Assembly: GCA_027422505.1 (NCBI GenBank)
Contig: JAPQWV010000499.1
Coordinates: 62,001 to 126,000, forward strand
DNA from: Craterostigma plantagineum
Taxonomy: Eukaryota; Streptophyta; Magnoliopsida; Lamiales; Linderniaceae
DNA: 64,000 bases
Reading direction: 5' to 3'
The notes under the pieces are model-generated. The model was not told where the DNA came from. It saw only the letters and a program-made list of their open reading frames with translations, and searched no databases. This document shows, piece after piece, positions 1-11,025 of the stretch. Each line of letters opens with the position of its first letter. Within the stretch, counting starts at the first letter, position 1. The position numbers and the translations under genes are program-made.

Positions 1-2
1 GT

Positions 3-437
3 AACCTGTTCGGAGGTCCACTCACCATCCCCAGACATGAATTCATCCTTTGGATGGCTATCAGAGATAGTCTGGCCACACGTGATAAGCCTTGGGTGGC
101 GGCAAAAGCCGGATCTTCCTTTTGTCTTTTATGTGATACACACACAGCGGAAAGGATTAGACATCTATTTTTTGACTGTACTTTCTCTAGACGATGTCTT
201 CGTATGATGCGTGATAGGGTGCGATTCGGATGGCCTAGAAGAGACTGGTTTGAAGGGATTCGTTGGGCAGCTTTGCGTTGGAAAGGCCACCACCTCGCTT
301 GGATGAGACCACGACATGTCATAGCCTCACTGGTCTACCACCTTTGGATGGAGCGAAATAGAAGATGGCATGATGGACGAAAGCGCACCGCGGATCAGAT
401 CACATCTGAAATTGAGTCCTGCTATGCCTGCGCTTGA
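3..437 (+). pseudogene. LINE ORF2 C-terminal fragment, zinc-binding RT tail (copy A)
   Basis: This frame is open from the left edge to a TGA at 435-437. It encodes the C-terminal part of a plant non-LTR (LINE) reverse transcriptase, the zf-RVT type domain. The visible signature is a pair of close cysteines (CLLC) followed by a His and Cys (HLFFDC), then the basic motif LWMERNRRWHDGR that typically closes such proteins. The endonuclease and polymerase core are not in the window, so this is the 5'-cut remnant of a LINE. It differs from the second copy (1551-2227) at only a few residues. Family identity is solid; the exact LINE clade is not decided. Confidence 0.8.
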
Positions 438-1060
438 CCACCATTACGCCCAATGATGGTAGCCTGCCGATGAAGGACCAAGATGGCAGCGGAAGGCTGA
501 GACGATCCTGTCACACACTTTCTCCTTTGTTTATTCTGTCTCGGTCGCTTTTGCCGTGTTTTCCTTGTATGCAGATTGGCCTTGGAGGGGAGATGCGGTG
601 CGGGGACATGCATGGCGAGTGGTCAACCTTGACGAGACGTGCAACATATGTTCAGCCGTCCTGGGAGTATAGGAGATGGCGTCACTACGCCTACTATCGA
701 CCATTTTGCGGATGCCCCTTTCCCGCCTGAAGCTTATCATGCGTGATACGGACTTCAGTTGTGTTCCTTTGGAGCTGATTGGTAGCATGCTTGGCCGCCT
801 AGCTGGTACTTCACCTGGTACCAGGAACCTGTTGATGGAAGCGGTTTAATGACACTTACGTTGCCTAGTCTTGAGTGATTATTATATGTGTGACCTAGGC
901 TGTGGTCTTGTTGGGACCTTGTAATTGTTTGCGTGGTCTTGTTGATGTTGCCGGTTGGTCGGTTGTTCATTACCGTTTGGTACGTCATGAGCGATATCAT
1001 GAACGCTGTTCTGTAACTCCTGTTTCCCTTTATATTAGTGACACTTTCCAAAAAAAAAAA
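438..1060 (+). mobile_element. LINE 3' UTR and poly-A tail (copy A)
   Basis: About 600 bp of non-coding sequence follows the ORF2 stop and ends in a run of 11 A at 1050-1060. That is the normal 3' end of a retroposed LINE. The same tail occurs at 2228-2869. Short open frames here are not conserved between the copies. Confidence 0.75.
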
Positions 1061-1201
1061 TCTTCGTCGATGACTGTGTGTTGGAGAAGCTCGGGAAGTT
1101 CAGGTATGTCAGCTTCGTAGTCTTCACCTTCATTAAGCCCCAATTCTTCAATTCGGACCAGACTTATGATTGCCTTCGAGAGGAAGTATCAACATTGTCC
1201 A

Positions 1202-1466
1202 TTAAGTTTCTGGCCATAATTGGATTCTCCGGATGAGTCTTCCATTCTTTGCTAAAGATGTATTCTCCACCACATCGTGTGGATTGTACAGTTCTTCAGC
1301 GAGCATGGTTGGATCATTGGTCTGAGTTTTTGTGGTTGTTTGGACTGACTGGGTGGAGATCCTCAAAGAGCCAGACTCGACTTCGCCAAGGGAAGTTGTC
1401 TGGTTGTCCTGGCGAGGCACGTCTAACTCCGGAGGACCTTGGTGGTGGTGGTGGATTTGAAGATGT
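1202..1466 (-). pseudogene. Duplicated C-terminal fragment of the unrecognised ORF
   Basis: On the minus strand this encodes a near copy of the C-terminal 80-odd residues of the ORF at 3010-3981: a His run, a Thr/Gln-rich stretch and the end RRIQLWPET. It exists only because the flank of the LINE was duplicated with it. The extra N-terminal residues of its open frame come from filler sequence at 1467-1543. Confidence 0.7.
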
Positions 1467-1550
1467 ATTACCAGGCTCCCATCAGCTGTATTACCAGGCT
1501 CGTCTAACTCCGGAGTCCTGCTATGCCTGCGCTTGACCACCATTACGCCC

Positions 1551-2227
1551 AGGTATTACAGATGGTCATGGGGCTGCCACTCGATTCGAGGCTTAGTGCT
1601 GTCATAAATGCCAACGGCTGGAACTGGCCGGGACAAACCACTATTGAATACATGGAGTTTGCCCCCCTCTTACCACAGGTGCACCCTACTGAGACTGATG
1701 GAATTCGCTGGAATGCAACGGGGAATGGCCAATTCACGACTCGGTCTATTAGGGAGAAGCTGAGATTACGAAGGCCACCCGTCCACTGGAGTAACCTGTT
1801 CGGAGGTCCACTCACCATCCCCAGACATGAATTCATCCTTTGGATGGCTATCAGAGATAGTCTGGCCACACGTGATAAGCCTTGGGTGGCGGCAAAAGCC
1901 GCATCTTCCTTTTGTCTTTTATGTGATACACACACACCGGAAACGATTAGACATCTATTTTTTGACTGTACTTTCTCTAGACGATGTCTTCGTATGATGC
2001 GTGACAGGGTGCGATTCGGATGGCCTAGAAGAGACTGGTTTGAAGGGATTCGTTGGGCAGCTTTGCGTTGGAAAGGCCACCACCTCGCTTGGATGAGACC
2101 ACGACATGTCATAGCCTCACTAGTCTACCACCTTTGGATGGAGCGAAATAGAAGATGGCATGATGGACGAAAGCGCACCGCGGATCAGATCACATCTGAA
2201 ATTGAGTCTTGCTATGCCTGCGCTTGA
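1551..2227 (+). pseudogene. LINE ORF2 C-terminal fragment, zinc-binding RT tail (copy B)
   Basis: This is the longer of the two LINE tails: about 225 residues to a TGA ending at 2227. It contains a region ahead of the zinc-binding part (SIREKLR, then HEFILWMAIRDSLATRD), the Cys/His motif (CLLC ... HLFFDC) and the basic C-terminus. The open frame formally starts at 1523, but its first ten residues are translated from a displaced piece of the LINE 3' end, so the true LINE sequence starts near 1551. The upstream endonuclease and polymerase domains are absent. It cannot transpose by itself. Confidence 0.8.
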
Positions 2228-2869
2228 CCACCATTACGCCCTTCGACGCGTTTGGCGCATCGCCTGGGAATACAGCTGATGGGAGCCTGCCGATGAAGGA
2301 CCAAGATGGCAGCGGAAGGCTGAGACGATCCTGTCACACACTTTCTCCTTTGTTTATTCTGTCTCGGTCGCTTTTGCCGTGTTTTCCTTGTATGCAGATT
2401 GGCCTTGGAGGGGAGATGCGGTGCGGGGACATGCATGGCGAGTGGTCAACCTTGACGAGACGTGCAACATATGTTCAGCCGTCCTGGGAGTATAGGAGAT
2501 GGCGTCACTACGCCTACTATCGACCATTTTGCGGATGCCCCTTTCCCGCCTGAAGCTTATCATGCGTGATACGGACTTCAGTTGTGTTCCTTTGGAGCTG
2601 ATTGGTAGCATGCTTGGCCGCCTAGCTGGTACTTCACCTGGTACCAGGAACCCGTTGATGGAAGCGGTTTAATGACACTTACGTTGCCTAGTCTTGAGTG
2701 ATTATTATATGTGTGACCTAGGCTGTGGTCTTGTTGGGACCTTGTAATTGTTTGGGTGGTCTTGTTGATGTTGCCGGTTGGTCGGTTGTTCATTACCGTT
2801 TGGTACGTCATGAGCTGTTCTGTAACTCATGTTTCCCTTTATATTAGTGACACTTTCCAAAAAAAAAAA
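2228..2869 (+). mobile_element. LINE 3' UTR and poly-A tail (copy B)
   Basis: This is non-coding sequence after the ORF2 stop, ending in an A11 run at 2859-2869. It is nearly identical to 438-1060 apart from about 36 extra bp at its start. Beyond the A run the sequence returns to the minus-strand ORF flank, so 2869/2870 is the LINE insertion edge. The 5' edge is lost, so no target duplication can be checked. Confidence 0.75.
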
Positions 2870-3981
2870 CTTCGTTGATGACTGTGTGTTGGAGAAGCTC
2901 GGGAAGTTCAGGTATGTCAGCTTCGTAGTCTTCACCTTCATTAAGCCCCAATTCTTCAATTCGGACCAGACTTATGATTGCCATCGAGAGGAAGTATCAA
3001 CATTGTCCATTAAGTTTCTGGCCATAATTGGATTCTCCGGATGAGCCTTCCATTCTTTGTAAAGATGTATTTCTCCACCACATCATGTGGATTGTACAGT
3101 TCTTCAGCGAGCATGGTTGGATCATTGGTCTGAGTGTTTGTGGTTGTTTGGACTGACTGGGTGGAGATCCTCAAAGAGCCAGACTCGACTTCGCCAAGGG
3201 AAGTTGTCTGGTTGCCCTGGCGAGGCTCGTCTAACTCCGGAGGACCTTGGTGGTGGTGGTGGATTGAAGATCGAGATCCAGCAAACCTAGCTCCTCGTCC
3301 TCGTACTCGTACACCTGCTGTAGTGGTTCTTGTCCACTTGTTCGTCTTCCCCTCAGGATGATCCTGGTCGTCAGGATCGTCATGTCGATGCTTCTGGTTG
3401 GGTCCTTCTTGACGGCAGGTGTCTAGTGGAGGTATGACACCACCTGCGAGCAGCTTCCTATAGAGTTCTTCTTCTTCAAGGTGGCGTGTAGTGTCGAGTG
3501 CCAGAAGACGGGCAATACCGATGTCGAAGAGCTCAGTCAGTGGCATGGTGTACGGGTCAAGTTGGCTTGTTGCTCGTGGTGGTAAAAAGAGGACGCGAGG
3601 CTGTGACGACAGTTGTTCTACCATGTAGGCCTTCCCTTTGTCGGTTGTGGTGGATTGGACGGCATCCCTAATGAGTCCTCGAACCAGTGGTAATGTGACG
3701 GATTTAAAGAACTCAAATAGGCGATTTTCCATGTAGGTCGTCGTCACAGTTTGAGGAGTTTCTCCGGCGCCACTAGGGTTAGCCGTTAGCACCCTAGCTG
3801 AGTTAGGGCGGCCCTCGTCAACAGAAGTCCGTGGGACTTCAGTCTCCTTGGGTCTTCCTACCTCTCCTTGCGACACGTCTTTAGGAGATGATGCTCGGGT
3901 CGTTAAGGTCTCATCGAGGATATGGGCTTGAGTGGAACTTTCACCGGGGCCACTTCTCGTTGGCACACGTATAGGACTAGG
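2870..3981 (-). pseudogene. Unrecognised retroelement-like ORF, C-terminal part
   Basis: The minus strand is open from the chromovirus edge at 3981 to a stop at 3010-3012. The open frame formally extends to 4005, but those extra bases belong to the inserted LTR. The product is hydrophilic: Pro/Ser/Thr-rich at first, then a region with LFEFFKSVTLPLVRGLI, an acidic/basic segment, an RGRG motif, a His run and the end RRIQLWPET. Past the stop another frame still reads acidic, coding-like sequence up to the LINE at 2870, so the stop probably reflects a frameshift. Across the CTAGG duplication the frame continues into 16457-16564, making it the same gene as 16457-17690. I do not recognise a domain; an accessory or gag-like retroelement protein is my inference. 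Confidence 0.6.
3977..3981. other. Target site duplication CTAGG (left)
   Basis: These five bases directly precede the left LTR end and match 16452-16456 exactly. They prove that 3982-16451 is one inserted unit. Confidence 0.93.
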
Positions 3982-6560
3982 TGTGGCGCCCCTGACTTTC
4001 ACCACCCATTCTTATTACTAATTTGTGTGACAGCATGTGATATAAATGAAATCTATATCCGAAAATGCATACGAAATGTTTTCTTTTATATAAAGGGAAC
4101 TATTCTGTACAATGCCAAATATCACTAGGACATAAATACAAGGTGAGCGTGCATGCGTGTTCAAAATAATCTAATGGCCCGCCACTTAGGTCGCATTCAT
4201 GTACACACTGCCACCTCAAAAGTCCTCCGGAAGCTCCAAAATTTGGCCTCGCCTCGTAAAGATCATGTACCGTGGTCTCGTGAACCTACAACACATAAAT
4301 ACGTGGAATGAGCTTATAAAGCTCAGTAAACGAAAGTCATGCATGCCATGCACGTGTCCTAAATTTGCTAAGGCATCCGTGGCAATGCTCCCTAGACCTC
4401 ATATTTCTCGTGTCTTGTCTTGTCATGTAGGGCCCTCGGCTATCTCGCTATGCACCATCATGGAGCTCGAATCCACAAGGGATAAATAAATATAAGTGGC
4501 AATACCCACTCAGGGGAGGCTAACCCGAGGGCGCCTTTTCTGTCCCAAGGTGGTTTCATACGCCACGGGGACGCTTCACACTGGTATCCTAATCTGAGGT
4601 AGTCGACACCAGAGGTACCCTCGGTGTCACTTACTCCCTCAGCTCGCACCCTCCAGGTTTCACGATCCGCTATGAGGGCATTAGCCCTAAAATCATGTCT
4701 TGCCTTGTACTGTCATGTCTTGACGGTAGCGCCATACGACGTCACCATGGTAGCATAAAATAGCCGTGACTCAACTGTGAGTCGACATCAGACGCCCATA
4801 TCGGCGAATCTATATCGCTCTCAGGCGATCTTATATTATGCATGCTCTCATATCATGCCTTTTGTACTAAACGTGCGTGCATATGCTCTGTCATGAATAT
4901 GCGTGTCATGCCATCATATATTGCAAATAATTCATACGTGTCATGTGACACAAATAATTCAAGTAGGAAGTCACATAATATCATAGAAACACATAACACA
5001 TAATTTCATGCACATACAATTATGTGTTGTAGTTGGGACTTCCACTTACGTGGTATCTTTAGCTTATTTAATCTTATCGTACGGTAAGTCGTAAATCTTC
5101 AAACCCTAAGTATAGAAACATATAAAATTAGGGTTTGTTAGTCTAATTACCATTTCACTAAGATGGCTTAATTTGAAAAACCTAGTTTCGACTTATGAAT
5201 TTTGAAATAGCTTATACTAAAGTTCGAGGTCGACATTGCATAAGGATTTCGAAATGTATATTGAAATTCTCAGCAAAATCTCGAGGCAATTTCGAGAATA
5301 AATCTCGACATGTGTTATAAGCTTGATCTCGAGATTAAAGGTGGAATTTCGACATGTTTCTAAAATGGATTTCGAGGTATGTTTGACAAACTAGACCTCG
5401 ACATAGATTTAGACATGGATCTCGAGATTTCCAAAATAAAACATAGGTTCTCGAGCTAACTCCTAAAATGAATCTCGATGTAAGGTACAAAATAAATCTC
5501 GTTATGGACTCGAGATCTCACATAACTTCAACATTTAACCCTAAATATTTTAACATGAATCTCGAGATTCGACATTTCCTATCTTTATTTCTTTAATCTC
5601 GACATCATTCTTATCAATCTAACAGTTTCGAAATTCATCAAATTGGAAGTCTTATTACTCGACATCTAGACTTTTCGATCAGAAGCCTGCTTTCTCAAGA
5701 ACTACTTCAAGCTGCCTACTTCATCATCTTATTCCTACTGTATTATTCTTTCCAAATAATAGCACTCATATAATTCTTAAGCAGTTGTATTACATAACAT
5801 CATGGAAAACAAAGCAAAAGCGATTCCCGTAGTAGCGGCGAGCGACCTAAATCATTAAACATCTAAAAATTCGACATCCTCCTTACAAACTATCCTAAAC
5901 TGGGAATGCCTTACACTTTATTTCTGTCTCCTACGCTTAATCACGTGAGTTACTAAGTGTAACAAAAGTACTTAATATTGATTTACTAATTATGTATAAA
6001 GCTATCCCTTCCCAAGTTGAAGCTTTAAATATGGTTCTAAGCCTTCCTTCTTTTGGTTCCTTAGCTCGATCTATGTTTACAAGGTTTCTTATTTTCTTAG
6101 GTTTTAGCTATACAACGGTTCTTAATAAATTCCAAGAGTTTTTCTAATTGTATACGTTGATGGGACATGCAAAAGTTATCCCTTCCCTCATGCTTAAGTA
6201 ACTTGTGCTTATCTTCAACAATTGGGTTTAACTTCAGCCCATCTAATATAAGGATAATAATAATAACCTATATTTATTAATGCTAGTTATTGAAATGATA
6301 TTATTCGATTGTTTTTGTTTAATTACACCCAAAAAAATTACCCTCTTGTATACATTCGACCCTTACCAACCTAATTGTTAACTATTTTCCTAAATCTCAA
6401 CCTTACTTTTCAAGTCATATATCATATAAAATAAAATAACATATAGCTATAGTCAATTAATTACGTAAAATGTTGTAAGGCATGTGTGTCGTCCAGTCAC
6501 ATATGTCATATAATATGTATCCTCTATTGGCCGGCTTACTTACGGGACTCGGGTATTACA
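3982..6560 (-). repeat. Chromovirus 3' LTR (left)
   Basis: This LTR is 2,579 bp. On the minus strand it starts TGTAATACCC and ends GGCGCCACA. It aligns along its whole length with 11541-16451 once the nested solo LTR is removed. Differences include about 45 bp missing near 5425 relative to the other LTR and a private insertion at 5804-5847. The part at 5220-5660 is packed with TCGA-centred motifs. No gene is seen in it. Confidence 0.93.
5804..5847 (+). other. LSU-rRNA-like fragment inside the left LTR
   Basis: The right LTR reads straight through this point (near 13407), but the left LTR carries about 40 extra bp including TAGTAGCGGCGAGCGA. This resembles the conserved start of large-subunit rRNA (the AGTA-CGGCGAGCGA region). 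It is not identical to the plant nuclear 25S sequence as I recall it, so an organellar or foreign source is possible. It was probably captured during repair. Confidence 0.5.
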
Positions 6561-6576
6561 TCCTCCCCCCTAAAAG
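6561..6576 (-). other. Chromovirus polypurine tract
   Basis: On the minus strand this reads CTTTTAGGGGGGAGGA and abuts the start of the 3' LTR. That is the expected plus-strand primer for reverse transcription. Confidence 0.85.
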
Positions 6577-6594
6577 GGATTTGGCCCCCGAAAT

Positions 6595-6987
6595 CAGGTA
6601 GGGAGAAATACTCAGGGTAGCGATTTCTCATATCATATTCCCGTTACCATGTAGCTTCTTCCGTGGACTGATTTTGCCACAATACCTTTACAAAGGGAAT
6701 TTCCTTATTCCGTAATCGTTTCACGTCAAACATTAGAATCTCCACTGGCTTTCCCTCGTAACTTAAATCTGGCTTGAGTTGTTGATGAAGATAGTGTTCA
6801 GCACATGGCTTGGGTCTGCGACGTATTTTCGTAATGTCGATACATGAAAGACATCGTGCACTTGAGCTAATGACGTTGGTAGTTCGAGTTGATAAGCTAC
6901 TCCACCAACTTTCTGAAGGACTCGAAACGGTCCTATATATCGTGGGCTCAGCTTGCCTTTCTTCCCGAATCGCTTCACGCCTATCAT
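6595..6987 (-). pseudogene. Integrase C-terminus and chromodomain (broken)
   Basis: The frame 6987-6763 encodes the integrase C-terminal segment, with the familiar chromovirus motifs KLSPRYIGPF and VFHVSTLRKY. A frame change near 6790 then leads into a chromodomain-like stretch (YEGKPV, LRNKEIPFVKVLW, EEATW) running down to the PPT. In that stretch a TAA follows EEATW where related elements carry a coding residue. In the family the chromodomain is thought to guide integration to certain chromatin. The product here would be truncated. Confidence 0.8.
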
Positions 6988-7028
6988 TGGAGATACTTTT
7001 AGAAATACATAGTCTTCGGGTTCAAATT

Positions 7029-7684
7029 CTAATAGTCTACGCTTTTGGTCTGCGTAGCTTTTCTGTCTACTCTGGGCGTTCCCATCCGTTCTCGTATTTG
7101 AGCAATGGCTTCTGTCATTTCTTGCACTAGATCGGGCCCTAGTATCGCTCGTTCTCCAACTTCATCCCAACGAATTGGAGATCTGCATTTGCGTCCGTAT
7201 AGAGCTTCATATGGAGCCATTCCGATCGTTGCATGGAAGTTGTTGTTATATGAAAATTTGATCAGAGGGAGGTATCGGCTCCAATTTCCTTTAAAGTCGA
7301 GCACACAGGCTCTTAGCATGTCTTCTAACGTCTGGATTGTTCGTTCAGATTGCCGTCTGTCTGAGGTTGGTAGGCAGTACTGAATGACAATTTGGTTCCC
7401 ATGGCCTTCTGCAAACTCATCCAGAACTTGGATAAGAACCTTGAATCACGATCATAAACAATCGAGATTGGGACTCCGTGCAATCGTACTATTTCTTGTA
7501 TATATAGTTCCGCGTATCGTTCCATTGAGAACGTTGAGCTGATAGGCAGGAAGTGAGCGGACTTGGTCAATCGATCAATGATGACCCATATGGCGTCGTG
7601 GCCCTTCGCAGTCTTAGGCAAGCCAACGACGAAGTCTATTGTAATGTGATCCCACTTCCATTCAGGTACTGGCAGGGATTGCAA
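7029..7684 (-). pseudogene. Chromovirus integrase catalytic core (broken)
   Basis: Two frames (7684-7325 and 7319-7029) together cover an rve-type integrase core. Visible are the first catalytic Asp in [10 protein letters not shown], the second in VYDRDSRF and the TDG...NE segment holding the Glu. The second frame continues with LIKFSYNNNFHATIGMAPYEALYGRKCRSP, a hallmark of plant Ty3-gypsy integrases. A frameshift separates the two parts near 7322. The protein would join element cDNA to chromosomal DNA, but this copy cannot make it whole. Confidence 0.85.
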
Positions 7685-7687
7685 GGT

Positions 7688-8272
7688 TCATGCCGGTCGT
7701 TGATGTTCTGCCTTAATTTGCTGACATGTCAGGCATTGGCTTACGAAGGTTGCGATTTCTCTTTTCATCCCTGGCCACCAATAGTTGGTTCGTAGATCTC
7801 TGTACATCTTCGTTGCTCCTGGGTGGATAGAATAAACGGTGGTATGGGCTTCCGTCCTGGCAATCTTTCGGAGTTCGACATCATTAGGGACATAGAGACG
7901 TCTTCTGTAGTATAGGCTTCCGTCGTCTCGTATGGTGAAGTCTGCTGATCTTTGTTCTATTGGTGCTTCTTTGATTTTCATATATAATTTGTCGTTCTCC
8001 TGGGCCTTCGTAATCTGCTCCATCAGTGTGGGTCGAAGTGTTAGTGCCGCTAATCTTATTTCGATTTTGCCCATTGGTATCACTTCTACTTCGAGCCTCT
8101 GTAACTCCGTGTTTACGGTCTTATGGCTCAACGCATCCTCGACTACATTTGCTTTCCCCGAATGGTAGCTAATCACGCAGTCATAGTCCTTGACTAACTC
8201 GAGCCATCGACATTGTCTCATATTTAACTCCTTCTGAGTGAAGAAATATTTGAGACTCTTGTGATCCGTCAA
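7688..8272 (-). pseudogene. RNase H tail and integrase zinc-binding domain
   Basis: The N-terminal part is the end of the RNase H domain ([19 protein letters not shown], then an ADALS-like motif with Glu for Ala). After a spacer comes the integrase HHCC zinc-binding domain ([12 protein letters not shown]...YWWPGM...CLTCQQIK). A stop near 8300 cuts it from the preceding RNase H segment, and another break at 7684-7688 cuts it from the catalytic core. Confidence 0.85.
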
Positions 8273-8305
8273 GATCTCGCATCGCTCGCCGTATAGGTAG
8301 TGCCT

Positions 8306-9270
8306 CTAGATCTTGAGAGCAAATACCACAGCGGCGAGCTCTAGGTCATGAGTCCGGTAGTTCTTCTCATAATCTTTGAGTTGTCGCGAGGCATATGCTA
8401 CGACATTTCCATTCTGCATTAGGACACACCCTAGGCCATTCTTAGACGCATCACTATAAACAGAAAACCCTCTAGTACCTGGGGTCGTAGTGAGTCGTCG
8501 CTTAAGTTCTTGAAAGCTTTGCTCGCAAGCGTCGTCCAACTGAAAGGGAGTATTCTTCTTCGTTAGCTTCGTCAGAGTTGATGCAAGTTTGGAGAAATCT
8601 TTGATAAATTTTCGGTAGTATCCGGCTAGCCCAAGAAAACTCCGTATTTCTGTCACATTCGTCGGTTGAGGCCAGTTGTTAATAGCCTCAATCTTGCTGG
8701 GATCAACAGAAATTCCAGTTCCTGAAATAACGTGTCCAAGAAATGCGACTTGACGAGCCAGAACTCGCATTTCTTGAATTCCGCATACAATTGCTTTTCT
8801 CGTAATATTCCCAGTACGATCTTCAAGTGTTGTTCATGCTCCTCCTTGGTTTTTGAGTAGATGAGAATGTCATCGATGAATACGATAACACACTTATCTA
8901 GGAATGGCTTGAATACCCTGTTCATCAGGTCCATGAATGTTGCCGGTGCATTAGTCAGCCCGAAAGGCATGATTAGGAACTCGTAGTGTCCATCGCGGCT
9001 ACTGAAAGCTGTCTTCAGGATATCCTCTTCTCTAATCTTCAACAGGTGATAACCTGACCTAAGGTCTATCTTCGAAAAGACCGTTGCACCTTGCAGTTGG
9101 TCAAATAAGTCGTCAATTCGAGGGAGGGGGTATTTATTCTTGATCGTAATCTTGTTCAGCTCCCTATAATCAATGCAGAGCCGCATCGATCCATTTTTTC
9201 TTAACAAACAAAACCGGTGCTCCCCATGGTGAGAAGCTTGGCTGAATGAACACTTTTTGCAACAGTTCAT
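8306..9270 (-). pseudogene. Chromovirus reverse transcriptase and RNase H start (broken)
   Basis: Frame 9270-8653 carries the RT palm: [10 protein letters not shown], the first Asp in [22 protein letters not shown], and the catalytic FIDD box in place of the more common YIDD/FVDD. Frame 8770-8306 continues with FLGHVIS, the connection region [13 protein letters not shown], and the start of RNase H ([15 protein letters not shown]). The frames overlap through a frameshift between about 8653 and 8770. Every core RT motif is present, so inactivation comes from frame breaks rather than loss of the active site. Confidence 0.88.
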
Positions 9271-9364
9271 CCAGTTGCTCCCTCAATTCCTTCAGCTCTG
9301 CTGGAGCGAGTCGGTACGGTGCCTTAGAAATGGATGTAGCTTCTGGCACTAGATCAATCGTAAA

Positions 9365-10083
9365 TTAAATTTCACAATCGGGTGGAAGTCCGTGTAAGTC
9401 TTCAGGAAACACATCTGGAAAATCTCGTACTACTGGAACTTCTTCTAACTTCGAGGATGAACGTTCTTCGGATGATATTGCGAATATCAGGTAAGCTTTA
9501 CATCCTGTCTTGAGCAAACGATGTGCCTTCATTGCTGAATTCTTGGGAATCTTACTACGCTTGCTACATCCCGTAATTATGAATGTTTCGGTGTCTCCTA
9601 GGTTTAAGGTCACTTGCTTACGGTTACAGTCAATAACTGCTCCGTAGCCAGTCCATTCCAAGGATTACTTCATAGTCGTTCATTGGAATGACTATCAAGT
9701 CAACGGGTAGGGTCCTATCGTTCACTATTACCGGACTATCTCTTAAGATTTGGTTGGTTCTCATAGAGGTTCCATGTGGTATGGTAACATTGTATTCGTA
9801 GCTAACTAGGCAGGTGTAACCCCGAGTCTCACCACGTAGTTGAATGCGTGGCTCCTGAATCAACTAATATGCATGTCGGGGTTGAATGGATTAGGAGAGT
9901 ACCTGCCACCACGGACGGGTTGTTCTCCGCCTCTTCAGAAGTCAGCGTGTAAACCCTAGCAGGTACTGTCGACGGCCTAGTTTGAACAGGTGCTTGACTC
10001 TCGGACGCCGTTTCCGTGCATGCCTTAGAGAAGTGGCCTGTCTTGCCACACTTATAACAGGTAGCATTCTGAGAGTAGCACAC
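9365..10083 (-). pseudogene. Chromovirus CCHC zinc knuckle and aspartic protease (broken)
   Basis: Frame 10083-9829 has the nucleocapsid zinc knuckle CYKCGKTGHFSKAC and then the protease active site LVDSGATHS. Frame 9863-9630 carries the protease C-terminal half, ending VILGMDWL, and 9661-9365 leads into the linker before RT (VVRDFPDVFPEDLHGLPP). The three frames are offset, so at least two frameshifts lie in about 700 bp. Confidence 0.85.
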
Positions 10084-10123
10084 ACCAAGATGTCGCCGTG
10101 TGCACCTGGGACATGGGGTATGG

Positions 10124-11007
10124 TCATAGGAGGTCTTCCTTGATTAGGATTAAATTGTTGTGGAGGTCCAGGTCGGTTCTGAAAATTAGGTCGGGCATTC
10201 TTGGTGTTAAAGGGCTTCTTCGGGTTACCTCCCTCCATTTCGGTCCTTGAACGAACTTTATTTTTGCTTCATGGGCGCGCATAATTCGGAGTTCAGCTTG
10301 CTCCGCCATTAACGCACGTTCAGTCACTTGAGCATAGGTGGCTCCTTGAGATCCGGCCATGTTCACATCTCTATATAATTCGGGCTTTAGGCCTTCTAAG
10401 AAACGCTCCCCCTTCAACGCATCTGGCTCACCATGTGAGCTGCGAATCGGGACAATTGCTCTAATTTCCTAATGCATTCCGCCACTGTCATTGAGCCCTG
10501 TCGTAAATTGATGAATTCATTCATCCGTTGTGCTCGTACAGGGGCGGTGAAATATTTGCTCCTAAAGAGCTCCTTGAACCATTCCCATGCCATTTTCATT
10601 GGGTCTTCGAAGGCGAGAATGGTATCCCACCAATGACCTACACTTCCCCTCAGTAGGAAGGCAGCACACAACACCTTTTCTTCTTCAGGGATGCGGCTGT
10701 ACTGGAACATGCTTTCCAGAGTTCGAAACCAGTCCTCGGCCGTGGTCGGGTCGATAGCATCTTCAAATGGTGGGGGATTGAGCTTACGAAATCGCTCCCC
10801 AACAATCTCGACTCTTTCTGCTTGAGAAAGTCCACTGCTAGATTGTCCGCCCGTATTTAGCTGTTGCATCATTTCTTGTATTTGAGCGGACAGCTGGCGA
10901 ACGAGCTCCGTGAGTTGGAGAATCGCCGTATTACGATTATCTACAGGAGTTGCGGGTTGCTTGCCTTTGTCCGCACTCCCACTGCCATCACTTCGTGTTC
11001 TACCCAT
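10124..11007 (-). pseudogene. Chromovirus gag (broken)
   Basis: The ATG is at 11005-11007. The 197-residue first frame has a basic start, a Gln-rich helix (LVRQLSAQIQEMMQQL) and then the retrotransposon gag core (FRKLNPPPFEDAIDPTTAEDW, LLRGSVGHWWDTI, FRSKYF, FINLRQGSMTVAE). Frame 10417-10124 continues the gag tail (ERFLEGLKPELYRDV). A stop or frameshift near 10415 separates them. Gag would form the virus-like particle. Confidence 0.85.
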
Positions 11008-11025
11008 TCTTTTCCTATACCCTAA

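Larger units (their letters stand above)
1..3271. repeat. Tandem duplication of a LINE tail plus flank (about 1.8 kb unit)
   Basis: The sequence from base 1 recurs from 1791 and stays nearly identical to about 1466 in the first copy and 3271 in the second. Differences include about 36 bp present only in the second copy after 2241 and a short extra tandem duplication near 990 in the first. The stretch 1467-1550 between the copies is a patchwork: a short motif near 1421 is repeated near 1501, and 1515-1549 repeats the LINE stop-codon region of 414-452. This looks like unequal exchange or repair with filler DNA rather than two independent insertions, because the flank beyond the poly-A is duplicated as well. 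Confidence 0.9.

Noticed and set aside
434..730. Plus-strand frame after the LINE stop (also 2209-2553)
   Set aside because: Lies in the LINE 3' UTR, with a different start in the two copies; no domain.
3922..4489. Short plus-strand frames across the chromovirus LTR
   Set aside because: They span an LTR boundary or lie inside LTR sequence; the counterpart at 11837-12046 differs only by LTR drift.
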